Source of the DNA: Acidiphilium multivorum AIU301
GTDB lineage: Bacteria > Pseudomonadota > Alphaproteobacteria > Acetobacterales > Acetobacteraceae
Direction of reading: 5' to 3'
Assembly (NCBI RefSeq): GCF_000202835.1
Contig: NC_015186.1
Location: forward strand, 248,001 to 312,000
DNA length: 64,000 nucleotides
Numbering within the stretch: position 1 is the stretch's first letter; the number at the start of each line of letters is the position of its first letter. A program made the position numbers and the translations under genes. This document shows positions 25,298 through 36,863 of the stretch, in pieces. The notes under the pieces were generated by a model, which was given only the letters and a program-made list of their open reading frames with translations, was not told the origin of the DNA and did no database searches.

Positions 25298-26659
25298 ATG
25301 CGCATCGTCATGATCGGCGCCGGCTATGTGGGGCTCGTCTCCGGCGCCTGCTTCGCCAGCATGGGCACCGAGGTGATCGTCGTGGAAAAGGACCCGTGCC
25401 GCGTCGCGGCGCTGCAGGCGGGGCGGATTCCGATCTATGAGCCCGGGCTGGACCGGCTGGTCGCCGACTCCGTGCGGGCGGGGCGGCTTCGCTTCGAGGT
25501 CGCGCTCGACCGCGCGCTGCCCGGCGCCGACGCCGTGTTTCTCGCCGTCGGCACGCCGTCGCGCCGGGGCGATGGCCATGCCGATCTGTCCCATGTGTTC
25601 GCCGCCGCCGCCGAGCTGGCCGCAGCCTTGCCGGCGCCGACCGTGCTGGTGACGAAATCGACCGTGCCGGTGGGCACCGGGCGGCGGCTCGCCGCGCTGA
25701 TGCGCGAGATCCGGCCGGATCTCGACGTGCCTGTGGCCTCGAACCCGGAATTCCTGCGCGAGGGCAGCGCGATCGAGGATTTCATGCGGCCGGACCGGAT
25801 CGTCGTCGGCACCGACAGCGTGCAGGCCGAGGCGGTGCTGCGCGCGCTCTACCGACCACTCAACCCGGCCGGGGTGACGCTGCTCTGCACCGGGCTGGAG
25901 ACGGCGGAGCTGATCAAATACGCGACCAACGCCTTCCTCGCGATGAAGATCACCTTCATCAACGAGATGGCGGATCTGTGCGAGCAGGTCGGGGCGGATG
26001 TTCACGAACTGGCCCGCGGCATGGGGCTCGACCGGCGGATCGGCCCGAAATTCCTGCATCCCGGCCCCGGTTTCGGCGGCTCGTGCTTCCCGAAGGACAC
26101 CCAGGCTCTGATGCGGATCGCCCAGGATGCGCATGCGCCGGCGCGGCTGGTCGAGACCGTGGTGAGCGTGAACGAGGCGCGCAAGGCCGCGATGGCTGGG
26201 CGGATCCTCGCAGCCTTCGGCGGCACGGTGCGGCGGCGGCGGATCGCCGTGCTCGGCCTGACCTTCAAGCCGGAGACCGACGACATGCGCGACTCCCCGG
26301 CGATCCCGATCGTGCATCGGCTGGTCGAGCTTGGCGCCGAGGTGGTGGCCTACGATCCGGCCGGGATGGAGCAGGCGCGGCGGGACCTGCCGGCGGAGGT
26401 GGTCTATGCGTCGGGCGCCGCTTCGGCGCTTGCCGGGGCGGATGGCGCGGTGCTGGTGACCGAATGGAACGAGTTCCGCGCCCTGGCGCCGGACTGGCTG
26501 CGCGCGACGATGCGCGGGCGCGTCGTCGTCGATCTGCGCAACGTATTCGACCCGGCGGCGATGCGCGCGGCGGGGCTCGACCATCACGCGATCGGCCGGC
26601 CGGCGCCGCATCGAGCACTTGCCGGCGAGGCGGAGCTGGCGCTCGCCGCTGCGGATTAG
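25298..26659 (+). CDS. ugd: UDP-glucose 6-dehydrogenase
   Basis: A 453-residue NAD-dependent enzyme oxidising UDP-glucose to UDP-glucuronate for surface polysaccharides. The N-terminal Rossmann fold begins IVMIGAGYVGLVSGACFA, the central dimer helix includes ETAELIKYATNAFLAMKI, and the catalytic Cys263 lies in GFGGSCFPKDT. The C-terminal UDP-binding domain contains LGLTFKPETDDMRDSPA. The ATG at 25298 follows GTGGAGTGAA and sits four bases after the phosphatase stop. As the last gene of the glycan operon it probably supplies the UDP-glucuronate donor for one of the upstream transferases. Its end overlaps the convergent SDR gene by four bases. Confidence 0.93.
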   Translation: MRIVMIGAGYVGLVSGACFASMGTEVIVVEKDPCRVAALQAGRIPIYEPGLDRLVADSVRAGRLRFEVALDRALPGADAVFLAVGTPSRRGDGHADLSHVFAAAAELAAALPAPTVLVTKSTVPVGTGRRLAALMREIRPDLDVPVASNPEFLREGSAIEDFMRPDRIVVGTDSVQAEAVLRALYRPLNPAGVTLLCTGLETAELIKYATNAFLAMKITFINEMADLCEQVGADVHELARGMGLDRRIGPKFLHPGPGFGGSCFPKDTQALMRIAQDAHAPARLVETVVSVNEARKAAMAGRILAAFGGTVRRRRIAVLGLTFKPETDDMRDSPAIPIVHRLVELGAEVVAYDPAGMEQARRDLPAEVVYASGAASALAGADGAVLVTEWNEFRALAPDWLRATMRGRVVVDLRNVFDPAAMRAAGLDHHAIGRPAPHRALAGEAELALAAAD

Positions 26660-27357
26660 GCCCCGGCGGCGCCGACGGTCATGCCGCCGCAAACATAGAG
26701 CACCTGGCCGGTGACGAAGCCGCTGCGCTGGTCGAGCAGATAGGCGATTGCGTGCGCCACGTCCGCCGGGGTGCCGATCCGGCGGACCGGGATGCCCTCG
26801 ATGATCGCCGTGGTGCGCGGATCGTCCGGCGGGTTTACCCGGTCGAACAGCTCGGTGCGGATCGGGCCGGGGCCGATGGCGTTGGCGGTGATGCCGAAGC
26901 GGCCGAGTTCCAGCGCCCAGACCTTCGCCATGCCGATCAGCCCGGCCTTGGTCGCGGCGTAGGCGGTGCGGTCTTCCTTGCCGAGGGCGGCGCGCGAGGC
27001 GATGTTGACGATGCGGCCGAACCCGGCCGCCTTCATGCCGGGCAGCAGCGCCTGCACGCATTGCAGGCTGCAGCGCAGGTTGAGCGAGACCACGGCGTCG
27101 AGATCGGCCACGGTCTGCGCCTCGACCGGGGCGGGGCGGACAGTGCCGACATTGTTGACCAGCCGGGTGATCGGCCCGCCGCGCAGCGCCTCGGCTAGGG
27201 CGGCCTCGGTCGCCGCCGGGTCCGACAGGTCGGCGACGATGCCATCGCCGATCCGGTCGATCACCACGACCTCGTAGCCCTCCTCGCGGCAGCGCGCGAC
27301 GCTCGCCGCGCCGATGCCCGCAGCCCCGCCCGTGACCAGCACCCGTTCCTTGGCCAT
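26656..27357 (-). CDS. Short-chain dehydrogenase/reductase, FabG-like
   Basis: A 233-residue classical SDR oxidoreductase. The cofactor loop is TGGAAGIG, followed by NNVGTV, the catalytic Ser in IVNIASRAAL and the Tyr-x3-Lys pair in AYAATKAG. After the second beta strand, DRIGDG places an Asp where NAD-specific enzymes have one. The C-terminus ends with the FVTGQVLYVCGGMTV strand usual for the family. GGGAGGAACA precedes the ATG. Aconitase lies upstream on the same strand with a terminator between, so it is probably transcribed alone. The substrate is unknown. Confidence 0.85.
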   Translation of the reverse strand: MAKERVLVTGGAAGIGAASVARCREEGYEVVVIDRIGDGIVADLSDPAATEAALAEALRGGPITRLVNNVGTVRPAPVEAQTVADLDAVVSLNLRCSLQCVQALLPGMKAAGFGRIVNIASRAALGKEDRTAYAATKAGLIGMAKVWALELGRFGITANAIGPGPIRTELFDRVNPPDDPRTTAIIEGIPVRRIGTPADVAHAIAYLLDQRSGFVTGQVLYVCGGMTVGAAGA

Positions 27358-27373
27358 TGTTCCTCCCGACAGA

Positions 27374-27407
27374 CAAAAGGCCGGCGCCGTGGATCCGGCG
27401 CCGGCCT
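27374..27407 (-). terminator. Rho-independent terminator of acnA
   Basis: AGGCCGGCGCCG (27378-27389) and CGGCGCCGGCCT (27396-27407) form a perfect 12-bp GC-rich stem with a 6-base loop. Read on the minus strand it runs directly into TTTTG, a standard terminator placed 52 bases after the acnA stop and before the SDR gene. Confidence 0.85.
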
Positions 27408-27458
27408 CTCTTCAAGCCGTCATGCCGCCGCCCCCGTCAAGGGGCGGCGCGGGTGCGC

Positions 27459-30146
<2,688 letters not shown>

Positions 30147-30263
30147 CGCGTTCGCTCCTCTTCGCGCGCCACTGCGGTGCGTTGCGCCGCAGCAAAACCC
30201 GGTTTCGCGCCGCTTAAATCACGGTGCGGCGCCCGCGTCCATGTCCCGCGCCGGTCGCTAGCC

Positions 30264-30869
30264 ATGTTGGAAGCGAAGGGCCTCGCTGCGATACGCGGTG
30301 AACGTCTCGTGTTCCGGGACATCTCGTTCCGGCTGGAACGGGGCGGGGCGCTGGTGCTGGTCGGGCCGAACGGGGCGGGGAAGTCCTCGCTCATCCGCCT
30401 GCTCGCCGGGTTGACGCCGCCGGCGGCCGGCGAATTCGTCTGGGATGGCGAAAACGCGCTCGACGATCCGCCTCTGCACGCGACCAGGCTATGCTTCGTC
30501 GGCCATATGGACGCGATCAAGCCGGGGCTGAGCGTGGCGGAAAATCTTGGCCTCGATCGGAAGCGCCAGCGCGAGAACGTGCTGACGGCGCTGGCCAGCG
30601 TCGATCTCGAGCGGTTCGCCGATCTGCCGGCCCGGCTGCTCTCCTCGGGGCAGCGCCGCCGGCTGGCGCTGGCGCGGCTCGCTTTGTCCGATGCGCCGCT
30701 CTGGCTGCTCGACGAGCCGACCACCGGGCTCGATGCCTCCTCGGTTCGGCGGCTCGAGGCCAATATCGCCGCACATCGTGACCGTGGCGGCATGGTCATC
30801 GCGGCAACGCATCTTCCCCTCGACCTGCCGGGGGCCATACCGTTCGACCTGGCGAAAGCAGCGGCATGA
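30264..30869 (+). CDS. ccmA: Heme exporter ATP-binding protein CcmA
   Basis: A 201-residue ABC ATPase of cytochrome c maturation system I, working with CcmB, CcmC and CcmD to load heme onto CcmE. Walker A is GPNGAGKSS, the signature is LLSSGQRRRLALARL, and Walker B is LWLLDEPTTGLD; the short length without extra domains is typical. The true ATG is at 30264; the open frame extends far upstream opposite acnA and should be ignored. Its stop overlaps ccmB by ATGA, the normal gene order. CcmC and the rest are not in the window. Confidence 0.93.
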   Translation: MLEAKGLAAIRGERLVFRDISFRLERGGALVLVGPNGAGKSSLIRLLAGLTPPAAGEFVWDGENALDDPPLHATRLCFVGHMDAIKPGLSVAENLGLDRKRQRENVLTALASVDLERFADLPARLLSSGQRRRLALARLALSDAPLWLLDEPTTGLDASSVRRLEANIAAHRDRGGMVIAATHLPLDLPGAIPFDLAKAAA

Positions 30870-31519
30870 CACACTTCTTCTCCCTGATCCGCCGGGAGCT
30901 GATCCTCGCCCTCCGCCATGCGGGCGACTCGGTGGCCTCGCTCCTGTTCTTCGTGATCGCCGCCAGCCTGTTCGCCTTCGCGATCGGGCCGTCGGCCAAT
31001 GTGCTGTCCGGCATCGCGCCGGGGGTGGTCTGGGTGATTGCGCTGCTGGCGGCGCTGCTGCCGCTCAACCGGCTGTTCGCCGCCGATTTCGAGGATGGTT
31101 CGCTCGACCAGCTGATGCTCTCCGGCCTTCCGGCCAGCGCCGTGGCGCTCGGCAAGATCGTCGGGCACTGGCTGACGACGGGGCTACCGCTGCTGGTCAT
31201 CGCCGGGCCGGTCGCGATCATGCTGCGTCTCGACGGCGGCGCAGTGCCACAGTTGCTGGCGACGCTGCTGCCCGGGACGATGCTGTTGTCGCTCGTGGGT
31301 GGCATGAGCGCCGCCGTGACGCTCGGCGCCCGCGGCGGAACGGTGCTGCTCCCGTTGATCGCCCTGCCGCTGATGATTCCGGCGGTGATCTTCGGCGCGG
31401 CGGGGGCGGTGGCGCAGTCGCCCTTCGCCGAATTCGCGATGCTCGGCGGACTGCTTGCGCTGTTCCTGCCGATCGCTCCGCTGGCCGCCGGGGCGGCGCT
31501 GAGGGCGTCGGTCAGTTGA
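30866..31519 (+). CDS. ccmB: Heme exporter protein CcmB
   Basis: A 217-residue inner-membrane permease of the cytochrome c maturation ABC complex. It has six hydrophobic segments and the family start FSLIRRELILALRHAGDS. The conserved region FAADFEDGSLDQLMLSGLP follows the second helix. It overlaps ccmA by four bases and the convergent aminopeptidase gene by eight. No ccmC follows, so the remaining maturation genes are elsewhere in the genome. Confidence 0.93.
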   Translation: MTHFFSLIRRELILALRHAGDSVASLLFFVIAASLFAFAIGPSANVLSGIAPGVVWVIALLAALLPLNRLFAADFEDGSLDQLMLSGLPASAVALGKIVGHWLTTGLPLLVIAGPVAIMLRLDGGAVPQLLATLLPGTMLLSLVGGMSAAVTLGARGGTVLLPLIALPLMIPAVIFGAAGAVAQSPFAEFAMLGGLLALFLPIAPLAAGAALRASVS

Positions 31520-33281
31520 CCTCCTGTAGCGGCGCGCAAGCGGCTTCGAGCCAGGTGCACGTCGCTCCGTCCAGATGTGGGCCGATCATTGTCAGCACGC
31601 GGGCGTGGTAGGCGTCGAGCCAGGCGCGGGCGGCGGGACCGAGCAGGGTAGGGTCGATCAGCCGGCGGTCGAACGGGGCGAGGGTGAGCGGCTCGAATTC
31701 GAGGAAGGGCTTTGCCGCCCCGACCGGCGACGGGACGACCAGCAGCAGGTTTTCCAGCCGGATTCCGTAGCCGCCGGGTTCGTAATAGCCGGGTTCGTCG
31801 GACAGGATCATGCCCGGCGCGAGCGGGATCGGCTTCGCCAGCCGGTGAAAGCTCGCCGGCCCCTCATGCACCGAGAGATAGGAGCCGACGCCGTGGCCGG
31901 TGCCGTGATCGAAATCGAGGCCGGCGTCCCAGAGCGGCGCGCGGGCGAGAGCGTCGAGCTGCGGGCCGGACGTGCCTTGCGGGAAGCGCGCGCGTGCCAG
32001 GGCGATATGGCCCGCGAGCACGCGGGTGAAGCGGTCGCGCAACGTGGGCGGCGGTTCGCCCGGCCCGGTCCAGAGCGTGCGGGTCACATCCGTCGTGCCG
32101 TCGGGGTATTGGCCGCCGCTGTCGATCAGGTAGACCTCGTCGTGGCGGATCGGGCGGTCCGAGGCGGCGGTGACGCTGTAATGGATGATGGCGCCGTGCT
32201 CGCCTGCGCCGGAAATGGCAGGGAAGCTTTCGCCATGGAACTCGGGAGCGGTGCTGCGGAAGGCGAACAACTGCGCCGCGGCGCTTCGCTCGGTCTGGCC
32301 GCCCGCGGGCGAAGCTTCGGCGAACCAGGCGAGGAAGCGGCACAGTGCCACGCCGTCGCGCCGGTGCGCGGCGCGAGCGCCTTCCTGCTCGGTGGGGTTC
32401 TTGATCGCGCGCGGCAACACGCAGGGATCGCCGCCCGAGACGGTGATCGCCCCGGCATCCCCCAGCAACTGGCTGAAGCGGATCGGCGCCGTTGCCGGAT
32501 CGAGGAGGACCCGCTTGCCGCGCAGCGTGGCGAGGCTCCGTTCCATCGCCGCGCGGGGGACGATCTCGACGCCGGCGCCGAGATGCGCGCGCGTTGCCGG
32601 CGGAACCCGCGCAGGGTCAATGAAGATGATTGCCGAACCGTCGCGCCGGAGCAGGGCGAAGCAGAGCACGATCGGCGTATGCGGCAGGTCCGCTCCGCGC
32701 AGGTTGAACAGCCAGGCAACGGCGTGCGGATCGGTCAGCATCACCGCGTCCGCTCCGTCCCGCGCGATGGCTTCGGCGATGCGGGAGCGCTTGGATTCGG
32801 CGGATTCCCCGGCAAATTCCGGCGGATGCGCAAGGGCCGGCGAGGCCGGCGGCGCCGGACGGTCGGCCCAGAGCTTGTCGATCGGGTTGTCCACCGGGAC
32901 CATGGTGAACCCGGCATCGGCATAGGTGGCGACGGCGTTGGCTGTCATTAGCCAGGGGTCGTAGCCGATCCGCGCGCCGGGCGCGGCCGATTTCAGCCAT
33001 TCGACCGGCGGGGTCTCGACGATGTGACGCCGTTCCCAGGTCGCCGGGTCGGTCTGTTCGGCGAGTTGCAGCGTGTAGCGGCCATCGGAGAAGACGGCGG
33101 CGCGGTCGGCGAGCACGATGGCAAGGCCGGCGCTGCCGGTGAAACCGGTGAGCCAGGCAAGACGGGACGCCGATTCGGGCACGTATTCGCCGAGAAACTC
33201 GTCATTCCGGGGCTGGATGAAGCCATCCAACCCCTGATCGTGAAGCGCATTTCTCAGGGAGTCGAATTGCGTTTTCATCAT
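31512..33281 (-). CDS. Aminopeptidase P family protein (Xaa-Pro aminopeptidase)
   Basis: A 589-residue cytoplasmic M24 metallopeptidase removing N-terminal residues before proline. Two creatinase-like N-terminal domains (about 1-310) precede the pita-bread catalytic domain. Metal ligands are visible as Asp in YLIDSGGQYPDGTTDVTRT, His in GTGHGVGSYLSVHEGP, and Glu in EPGYYEPGGYGIRLENLL. The length and three-domain layout match the eukaryote-like long form common in alphaproteobacteria. Two adjacent ATGs (33281 and 33278) are possible, and the ribosome site is weak. Confidence 0.92.
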   Translation of the reverse strand: MMKTQFDSLRNALHDQGLDGFIQPRNDEFLGEYVPESASRLAWLTGFTGSAGLAIVLADRAAVFSDGRYTLQLAEQTDPATWERRHIVETPPVEWLKSAAPGARIGYDPWLMTANAVATYADAGFTMVPVDNPIDKLWADRPAPPASPALAHPPEFAGESAESKRSRIAEAIARDGADAVMLTDPHAVAWLFNLRGADLPHTPIVLCFALLRRDGSAIIFIDPARVPPATRAHLGAGVEIVPRAAMERSLATLRGKRVLLDPATAPIRFSQLLGDAGAITVSGGDPCVLPRAIKNPTEQEGARAAHRRDGVALCRFLAWFAEASPAGGQTERSAAAQLFAFRSTAPEFHGESFPAISGAGEHGAIIHYSVTAASDRPIRHDEVYLIDSGGQYPDGTTDVTRTLWTGPGEPPPTLRDRFTRVLAGHIALARARFPQGTSGPQLDALARAPLWDAGLDFDHGTGHGVGSYLSVHEGPASFHRLAKPIPLAPGMILSDEPGYYEPGGYGIRLENLLLVVPSPVGAAKPFLEFEPLTLAPFDRRLIDPTLLGPAARAWLDAYHARVLTMIGPHLDGATCTWLEAACAPLQEVN

Positions 33282-33444
33282 ATCTTAACCAAAAACCCAT
33301 CCGTTTTTTGCATGTCTGACAGAGAAATGTCTCGCTCCCCAAACCTTCGTTGCGGGATTATGTTGCACTGCGAAAAGACGATGATGGATGGCACTAAAGG
33401 ACCAGCCGCATCGGGTTTCGCTCCTTAAACGATGGTGAAGTATC

Positions 33445-33714
33445 ATGTCTTCCACGACCCATAACAAACATTCCCTCCCGGTTGCCAACTCCATGGCGGC
33501 TCACGCCGCGGCAATCGATGCGGCTCTCGCCGACAGCGCCCGTCGGGCGGCAAACAGCTTCGCCCGCGTTAGCGCCTGGTTCGCCGAGCGCCGCGCGGCG
33601 CGTGAGGCCTACCGCGAACTGCAGAGCCTGAGCGATCGCGAACTCGCCGATCTCGGCATCAGCCGGGCCGATATCCGCGCCGTGGTGAACGGAACCTATC
33701 AGCGTCCGATCTGA
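33445..33714 (+). CDS. DUF1127 domain-containing protein
   Basis: An 89-residue protein whose C-terminal 50 residues are a DUF1127 domain: Arg-rich helix RRAAREAYRELQSLSDREL followed by the invariant ADLGISRADI. The N-terminal 35 residues are Ala/His-rich and not conserved. DUF1127 proteins are small basic proteins; in related bacteria some affect phosphate or carbon regulation and RNA turnover, but there is no fixed role. It stands alone, with a 163-base leader region before it and a strong terminator 26 bases after its stop. Confidence 0.85.
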   Translation: MSSTTHNKHSLPVANSMAAHAAAIDAALADSARRAANSFARVSAWFAERRAAREAYRELQSLSDRELADLGISRADIRAVVNGTYQRPI

Positions 33715-33739
33715 CGTCTGACGGTGGATGGCAAGAAGA

Positions 33740-33774
33740 ACCCGGGCTGACGATCATCGTCAGCCCGGGTTTTT
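33740..33774. terminator. Strong bidirectional terminator overlapping the end of prmA
   Basis: ACCCGGGCTGACGAT (33740-33754) and ATCGTCAGCCCGGGT (33756-33770) form a perfect 15-bp inverted repeat with a one-base centre, followed on the plus strand by TTTT. On the minus strand the hairpin is followed by TTCTTCTTG. It terminates the DUF1127 gene and also covers the last codons and stop of prmA. Confidence 0.9.
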
Positions 33775-34677
33775 GCCATCCGGGGTCGTGCGCCCCTTGC
33801 CGAGGATGAGGGTGGTCCATTCGCCATCGTCGATCCGGCCCTTGAGGACGAGGCCGTGGCGGCGATGCGCCGACATCACCCAGCGCGCCTGGCGGCCGAG
33901 CAGGCCGGCGAGAATGGCGGTGCCGCCGGGGGCAAGATGCGCTGACAGTTCATGCGCCATGGCGACCAGCGGCCGGGCGAGGATGTTGGCGAAGACGAGA
34001 TCGTACGGGGCGCGGCGGGCGAGCATCGGCGCCGACCAGCCATCCGAGCCGATCACCCGCAGCAGCGGGGCGACGCCGTTGAGCGCCGCGTTGGCGCTGG
34101 CTACCCGCACCGCCCGCTGGTCGATATCGGTGGCGAGGACCGGCTTTCCCCAGATTTTCGCTGCCGTGATGGCGAGAATGCCCGAGCCGGTGCCGAGATC
34201 GAGAATGCGGCCCGGCGCGCGCCGTTTCGCGAGGCGTTCCAACGCCAGCAGGCAGCCGCGCGTCGAGCCGTGTTCGCCGGTGCCGAAGGCGAGGCCGGCA
34301 TCGAGCAGGACGGTGATGCGCCCCGCCGCCAGCGGTGTAGTGACATGGGTACCGCGTATGGCGAAGCGGTGACCGATCATCTGCTCGGGGAAGCCTTCGT
34401 AGCTGCGGGCGAGCCAGCCGCCGGCCGGCACCAGCGCCCGCTCGACCGCGGGGCTGACGCCGCTCGCGGCCTCGGCCAGCAGCAGGGCGGCGGCGAGGTC
34501 GCCATCCGCGCTGCCGGGCTCGCGCAGCCCCTCGACGATCCAAGTGCCGTTCGCCTCGTCGAGAAAGAAGCCGACGCTGCGGCAGCACGTCTCCAGCGCC
34601 GCCTCGAAGGATTCGAGCGCTTCCTCCGGCACCGTCACGGTGACGCGCTCGAGCATTTCCACGCCGCCCCGCGCCAT
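33760..34677 (-). CDS. prmA: Ribosomal protein L11 methyltransferase
   Basis: A 305-residue SAM-dependent enzyme that methylates lysines and the N-terminus of ribosomal protein L11. The N-terminal substrate-recognition domain is present. The methyltransferase domain has AFGTGEHGSTRGCLLALE, the class signature, then ILDLGTGSGILAITAAKIWG (motif I) and VFANILARPLVAMA (motif IV). The ATG at 34677 overlaps the helicase stop as TGATG; a GTG three bases earlier is also open. The last six codons and the stop lie inside a terminator hairpin, an unusual overlap. Confidence 0.93.
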   Translation of the reverse strand: MARGGVEMLERVTVTVPEEALESFEAALETCCRSVGFFLDEANGTWIVEGLREPGSADGDLAAALLLAEAASGVSPAVERALVPAGGWLARSYEGFPEQMIGHRFAIRGTHVTTPLAAGRITVLLDAGLAFGTGEHGSTRGCLLALERLAKRRAPGRILDLGTGSGILAITAAKIWGKPVLATDIDQRAVRVASANAALNGVAPLLRVIGSDGWSAPMLARRAPYDLVFANILARPLVAMAHELSAHLAPGGTAILAGLLGRQARWVMSAHRRHGLVLKGRIDDGEWTTLILGKGRTTPDGKNPG

Positions 34678-36863
34678 CACGCCCGCTCCACGAAACGGTC
34701 GAGCACGCGTTTTTCGCCGGCATTGTCGAAACGGATGTCGAGCCGGTCGTCTTCCGCGTCGATCACGACGCCGTAGCCGAATTTCTGGTGAAACACGCGG
34801 GTTCCTTCGGTGATCCTGTCGGTGCGGGGCGGGCGCGGGGTGGCGGCCCAGGCATCGGCGTGTTCGCCGCTCGCCCGCCGGGCGGCGACCAGCGGGCGCG
34901 CGGTGGCGAAGACGGGCGGTGCGTTGCGCTGCTCAAGCGCCGCGGAGCCGCCGGTACGGATCGCATCCTCCGGCAGTTCCTCGATGAAGCGGGACGGCAC
35001 GCTGCTTTGCCAGTTGGCGTAGATCCGGCGGTTGGCGCAGTGTGAGATGATGGCGCGCTGCTTCGCCCTGGTGATGCCGACATAGGCGAGGCGGCGTTCC
35101 TCCTCCAGCGCGCGGCCGCCGCCCTCGTCGAGCGCGCGCTGGTTGGGGAACACGCCCTCTTCCCAGCCGGGGAGGAACACGGTGTCGAACTCCAGCCCCT
35201 TCGCCGCGTGCAGCGTCATCAGCACGACCTTGTCGTCGTCCGGTTCATTGTCGTTGTCCATCACGAGGGCGACATGTTCGAGAAAGCCGCCGAGCGTCTC
35301 GAACTCGGCGACGGCGCGGACCAACTCCTTCAGGTTCTCGATCCGGCCGGCCGCCTCGGGGGTTTTCTGCTCCTGCCACATCGCGATGTAGCCGCTGGCA
35401 TCGAGCAGGGTGGAAAGGGCGACGACATGGCCATCGAGCCGCAGGGTCTCGCGCCATTCGGCGAACTGGGCGAGCAGGGTGCGCAGCCCGTCCCGCGCCT
35501 TGCCGCGCAGCCCGCCTTCGGCGACCACGCGGCTCGCGGCCTCGGCGAGCGGGACGCCATCGGCGCGGGCGCGCTCGTGCAGGGTGCGCAGCGCGGTGTC
35601 GCCCAGGCCGCGTTTCGGCGTGTTGACGATGCGCTCGAAAGCGAGGTCGTCCGCCGGCTGGGCCAGCAGCCGCAGATAGGCGATGGCGTCGCGGATTTCC
35701 GCCCGCTCGTAGAAGCGCAGGCCGCCGACAATGCGATAGGGCAGGCCGATGGTGATGAAGCGCTCCTCGAAGCCGCGGGTCTGGAAGCCGGCGCGGACCA
35801 GCACCGCGCATTCGGCGAGCTTGTGGCCGTCGGCGCGCAGCCCTTCGATCCGGCTGGCGACGGCGCGGCTTTCCTCGTCCGAATCCCAGAAGGCGAGAAC
35901 CTCGACCTTCTCGCCCTCGGCATCGTTCCGCCCGGCATGCAGCGTCTTGCCGAGCCGGCCTTCATTATGCGCGATCAGCGCCGAGGCGGCGCGCAGGATC
36001 GGCGCCGTCGAGCGGTAATTCGCCTCCAGCCTGACGATTTTCGCACCCGGGAAATCCTGCTCGAAGCGCAGGATGTTCTCGATCTCCGCACCGCGCCAGG
36101 AATAGATGCTCTGGTCGTCGTCGCCCACGCAGCAGATGTTCTTCGAGGCCTGGGCGAGCAGGCGCAGCCAGTAATACTGGACGAGGTTGGTGTCCTGGTA
36201 TTCGTCGACCAGGATGTAGCGGAAGCGGCGGTGATACTGCGCGAGGATCTCGGGCTCGCGCTTAAGCAGGTCGGTCGCGAGCATCAGCAGGTCGCCGAAA
36301 TCCATCGCGTTTAGCGCCTGCAGCCGTTCCTGGTAGGCGGCATAGAGGTCGCGCGCGGATTCGGCCCCCCAGTCGATATCGAGCTCGCGCGGCACCTGGT
36401 CCGGCAGCAGGCCGCGATCCTTCCAGCGCTGGATCGTGCCCATCAGCCCCTGCGGGGTGAAGCGCTTCACGTCCATCCGTCGCGCTTCCATCACCTGCTT
36501 GAGCAGGCGGAGCTGGTCGTCCGGGTCGAGGATCGAGAAATTCGACGTGCGGCCGACGAGTTCGGCATGGCGGCGGAGCATCCGCGCCGCGAGGGCGTGG
36601 AAGGTGCCGAGCCAGAGCCCCTCCGCCGGCTCGCCGAGCAGGGCGGAGACGCGCTCGCGCATCTCCCGCGCCGCCTTGTTGGTGAAGGTGACGGCGAGCA
36701 CCTGGTTGGGAAAGGCGCGGCGCGTCAGCAGGATATGGGCGAAGCGGGTGGTCAGCACGCGGGTCTTGCCGGTGCCGGCACCGGCAAGCACCAGCACCGG
36801 CCCGTCCACCGCCTCGACGGCTTCGCGCTGGGCGGGGTTCAGCCTGTCGAGATAGTCGCTCAC
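34677..36863 (-). CDS. uvrD: UvrD/PcrA-type ATP-dependent DNA helicase
   Basis: A 728-residue superfamily 1A 3'-5' helicase used in nucleotide excision and mismatch repair. It begins YLDRLNPAQREAVEAVDGPV (Q motif), with Walker A AGAGTGKT at 27-34, Walker B ILVDEYQDTN, motif III GDDDQSIYSWRGAE, motif IV NYRST and motif V LMTLHAAKGLEFDTVF. The C-terminal 50 residues match the short tail of PcrA/UvrD (YGVVIDAEDDRLDIRFD, the Tudor-like domain). The start is GTG at 36863 in a GTGA overlap with metF; prmA follows with TGATG. Confidence 0.93.
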   Translation of the reverse strand: MSDYLDRLNPAQREAVEAVDGPVLVLAGAGTGKTRVLTTRFAHILLTRRAFPNQVLAVTFTNKAAREMRERVSALLGEPAEGLWLGTFHALAARMLRRHAELVGRTSNFSILDPDDQLRLLKQVMEARRMDVKRFTPQGLMGTIQRWKDRGLLPDQVPRELDIDWGAESARDLYAAYQERLQALNAMDFGDLLMLATDLLKREPEILAQYHRRFRYILVDEYQDTNLVQYYWLRLLAQASKNICCVGDDDQSIYSWRGAEIENILRFEQDFPGAKIVRLEANYRSTAPILRAASALIAHNEGRLGKTLHAGRNDAEGEKVEVLAFWDSDEESRAVASRIEGLRADGHKLAECAVLVRAGFQTRGFEERFITIGLPYRIVGGLRFYERAEIRDAIAYLRLLAQPADDLAFERIVNTPKRGLGDTALRTLHERARADGVPLAEAASRVVAEGGLRGKARDGLRTLLAQFAEWRETLRLDGHVVALSTLLDASGYIAMWQEQKTPEAAGRIENLKELVRAVAEFETLGGFLEHVALVMDNDNEPDDDKVVLMTLHAAKGLEFDTVFLPGWEEGVFPNQRALDEGGGRALEEERRLAYVGITRAKQRAIISHCANRRIYANWQSSVPSRFIEELPEDAIRTGGSAALEQRNAPPVFATARPLVAARRASGEHADAWAATPRPPRTDRITEGTRVFHQKFGYGVVIDAEDDRLDIRFDNAGEKRVLDRFVERA

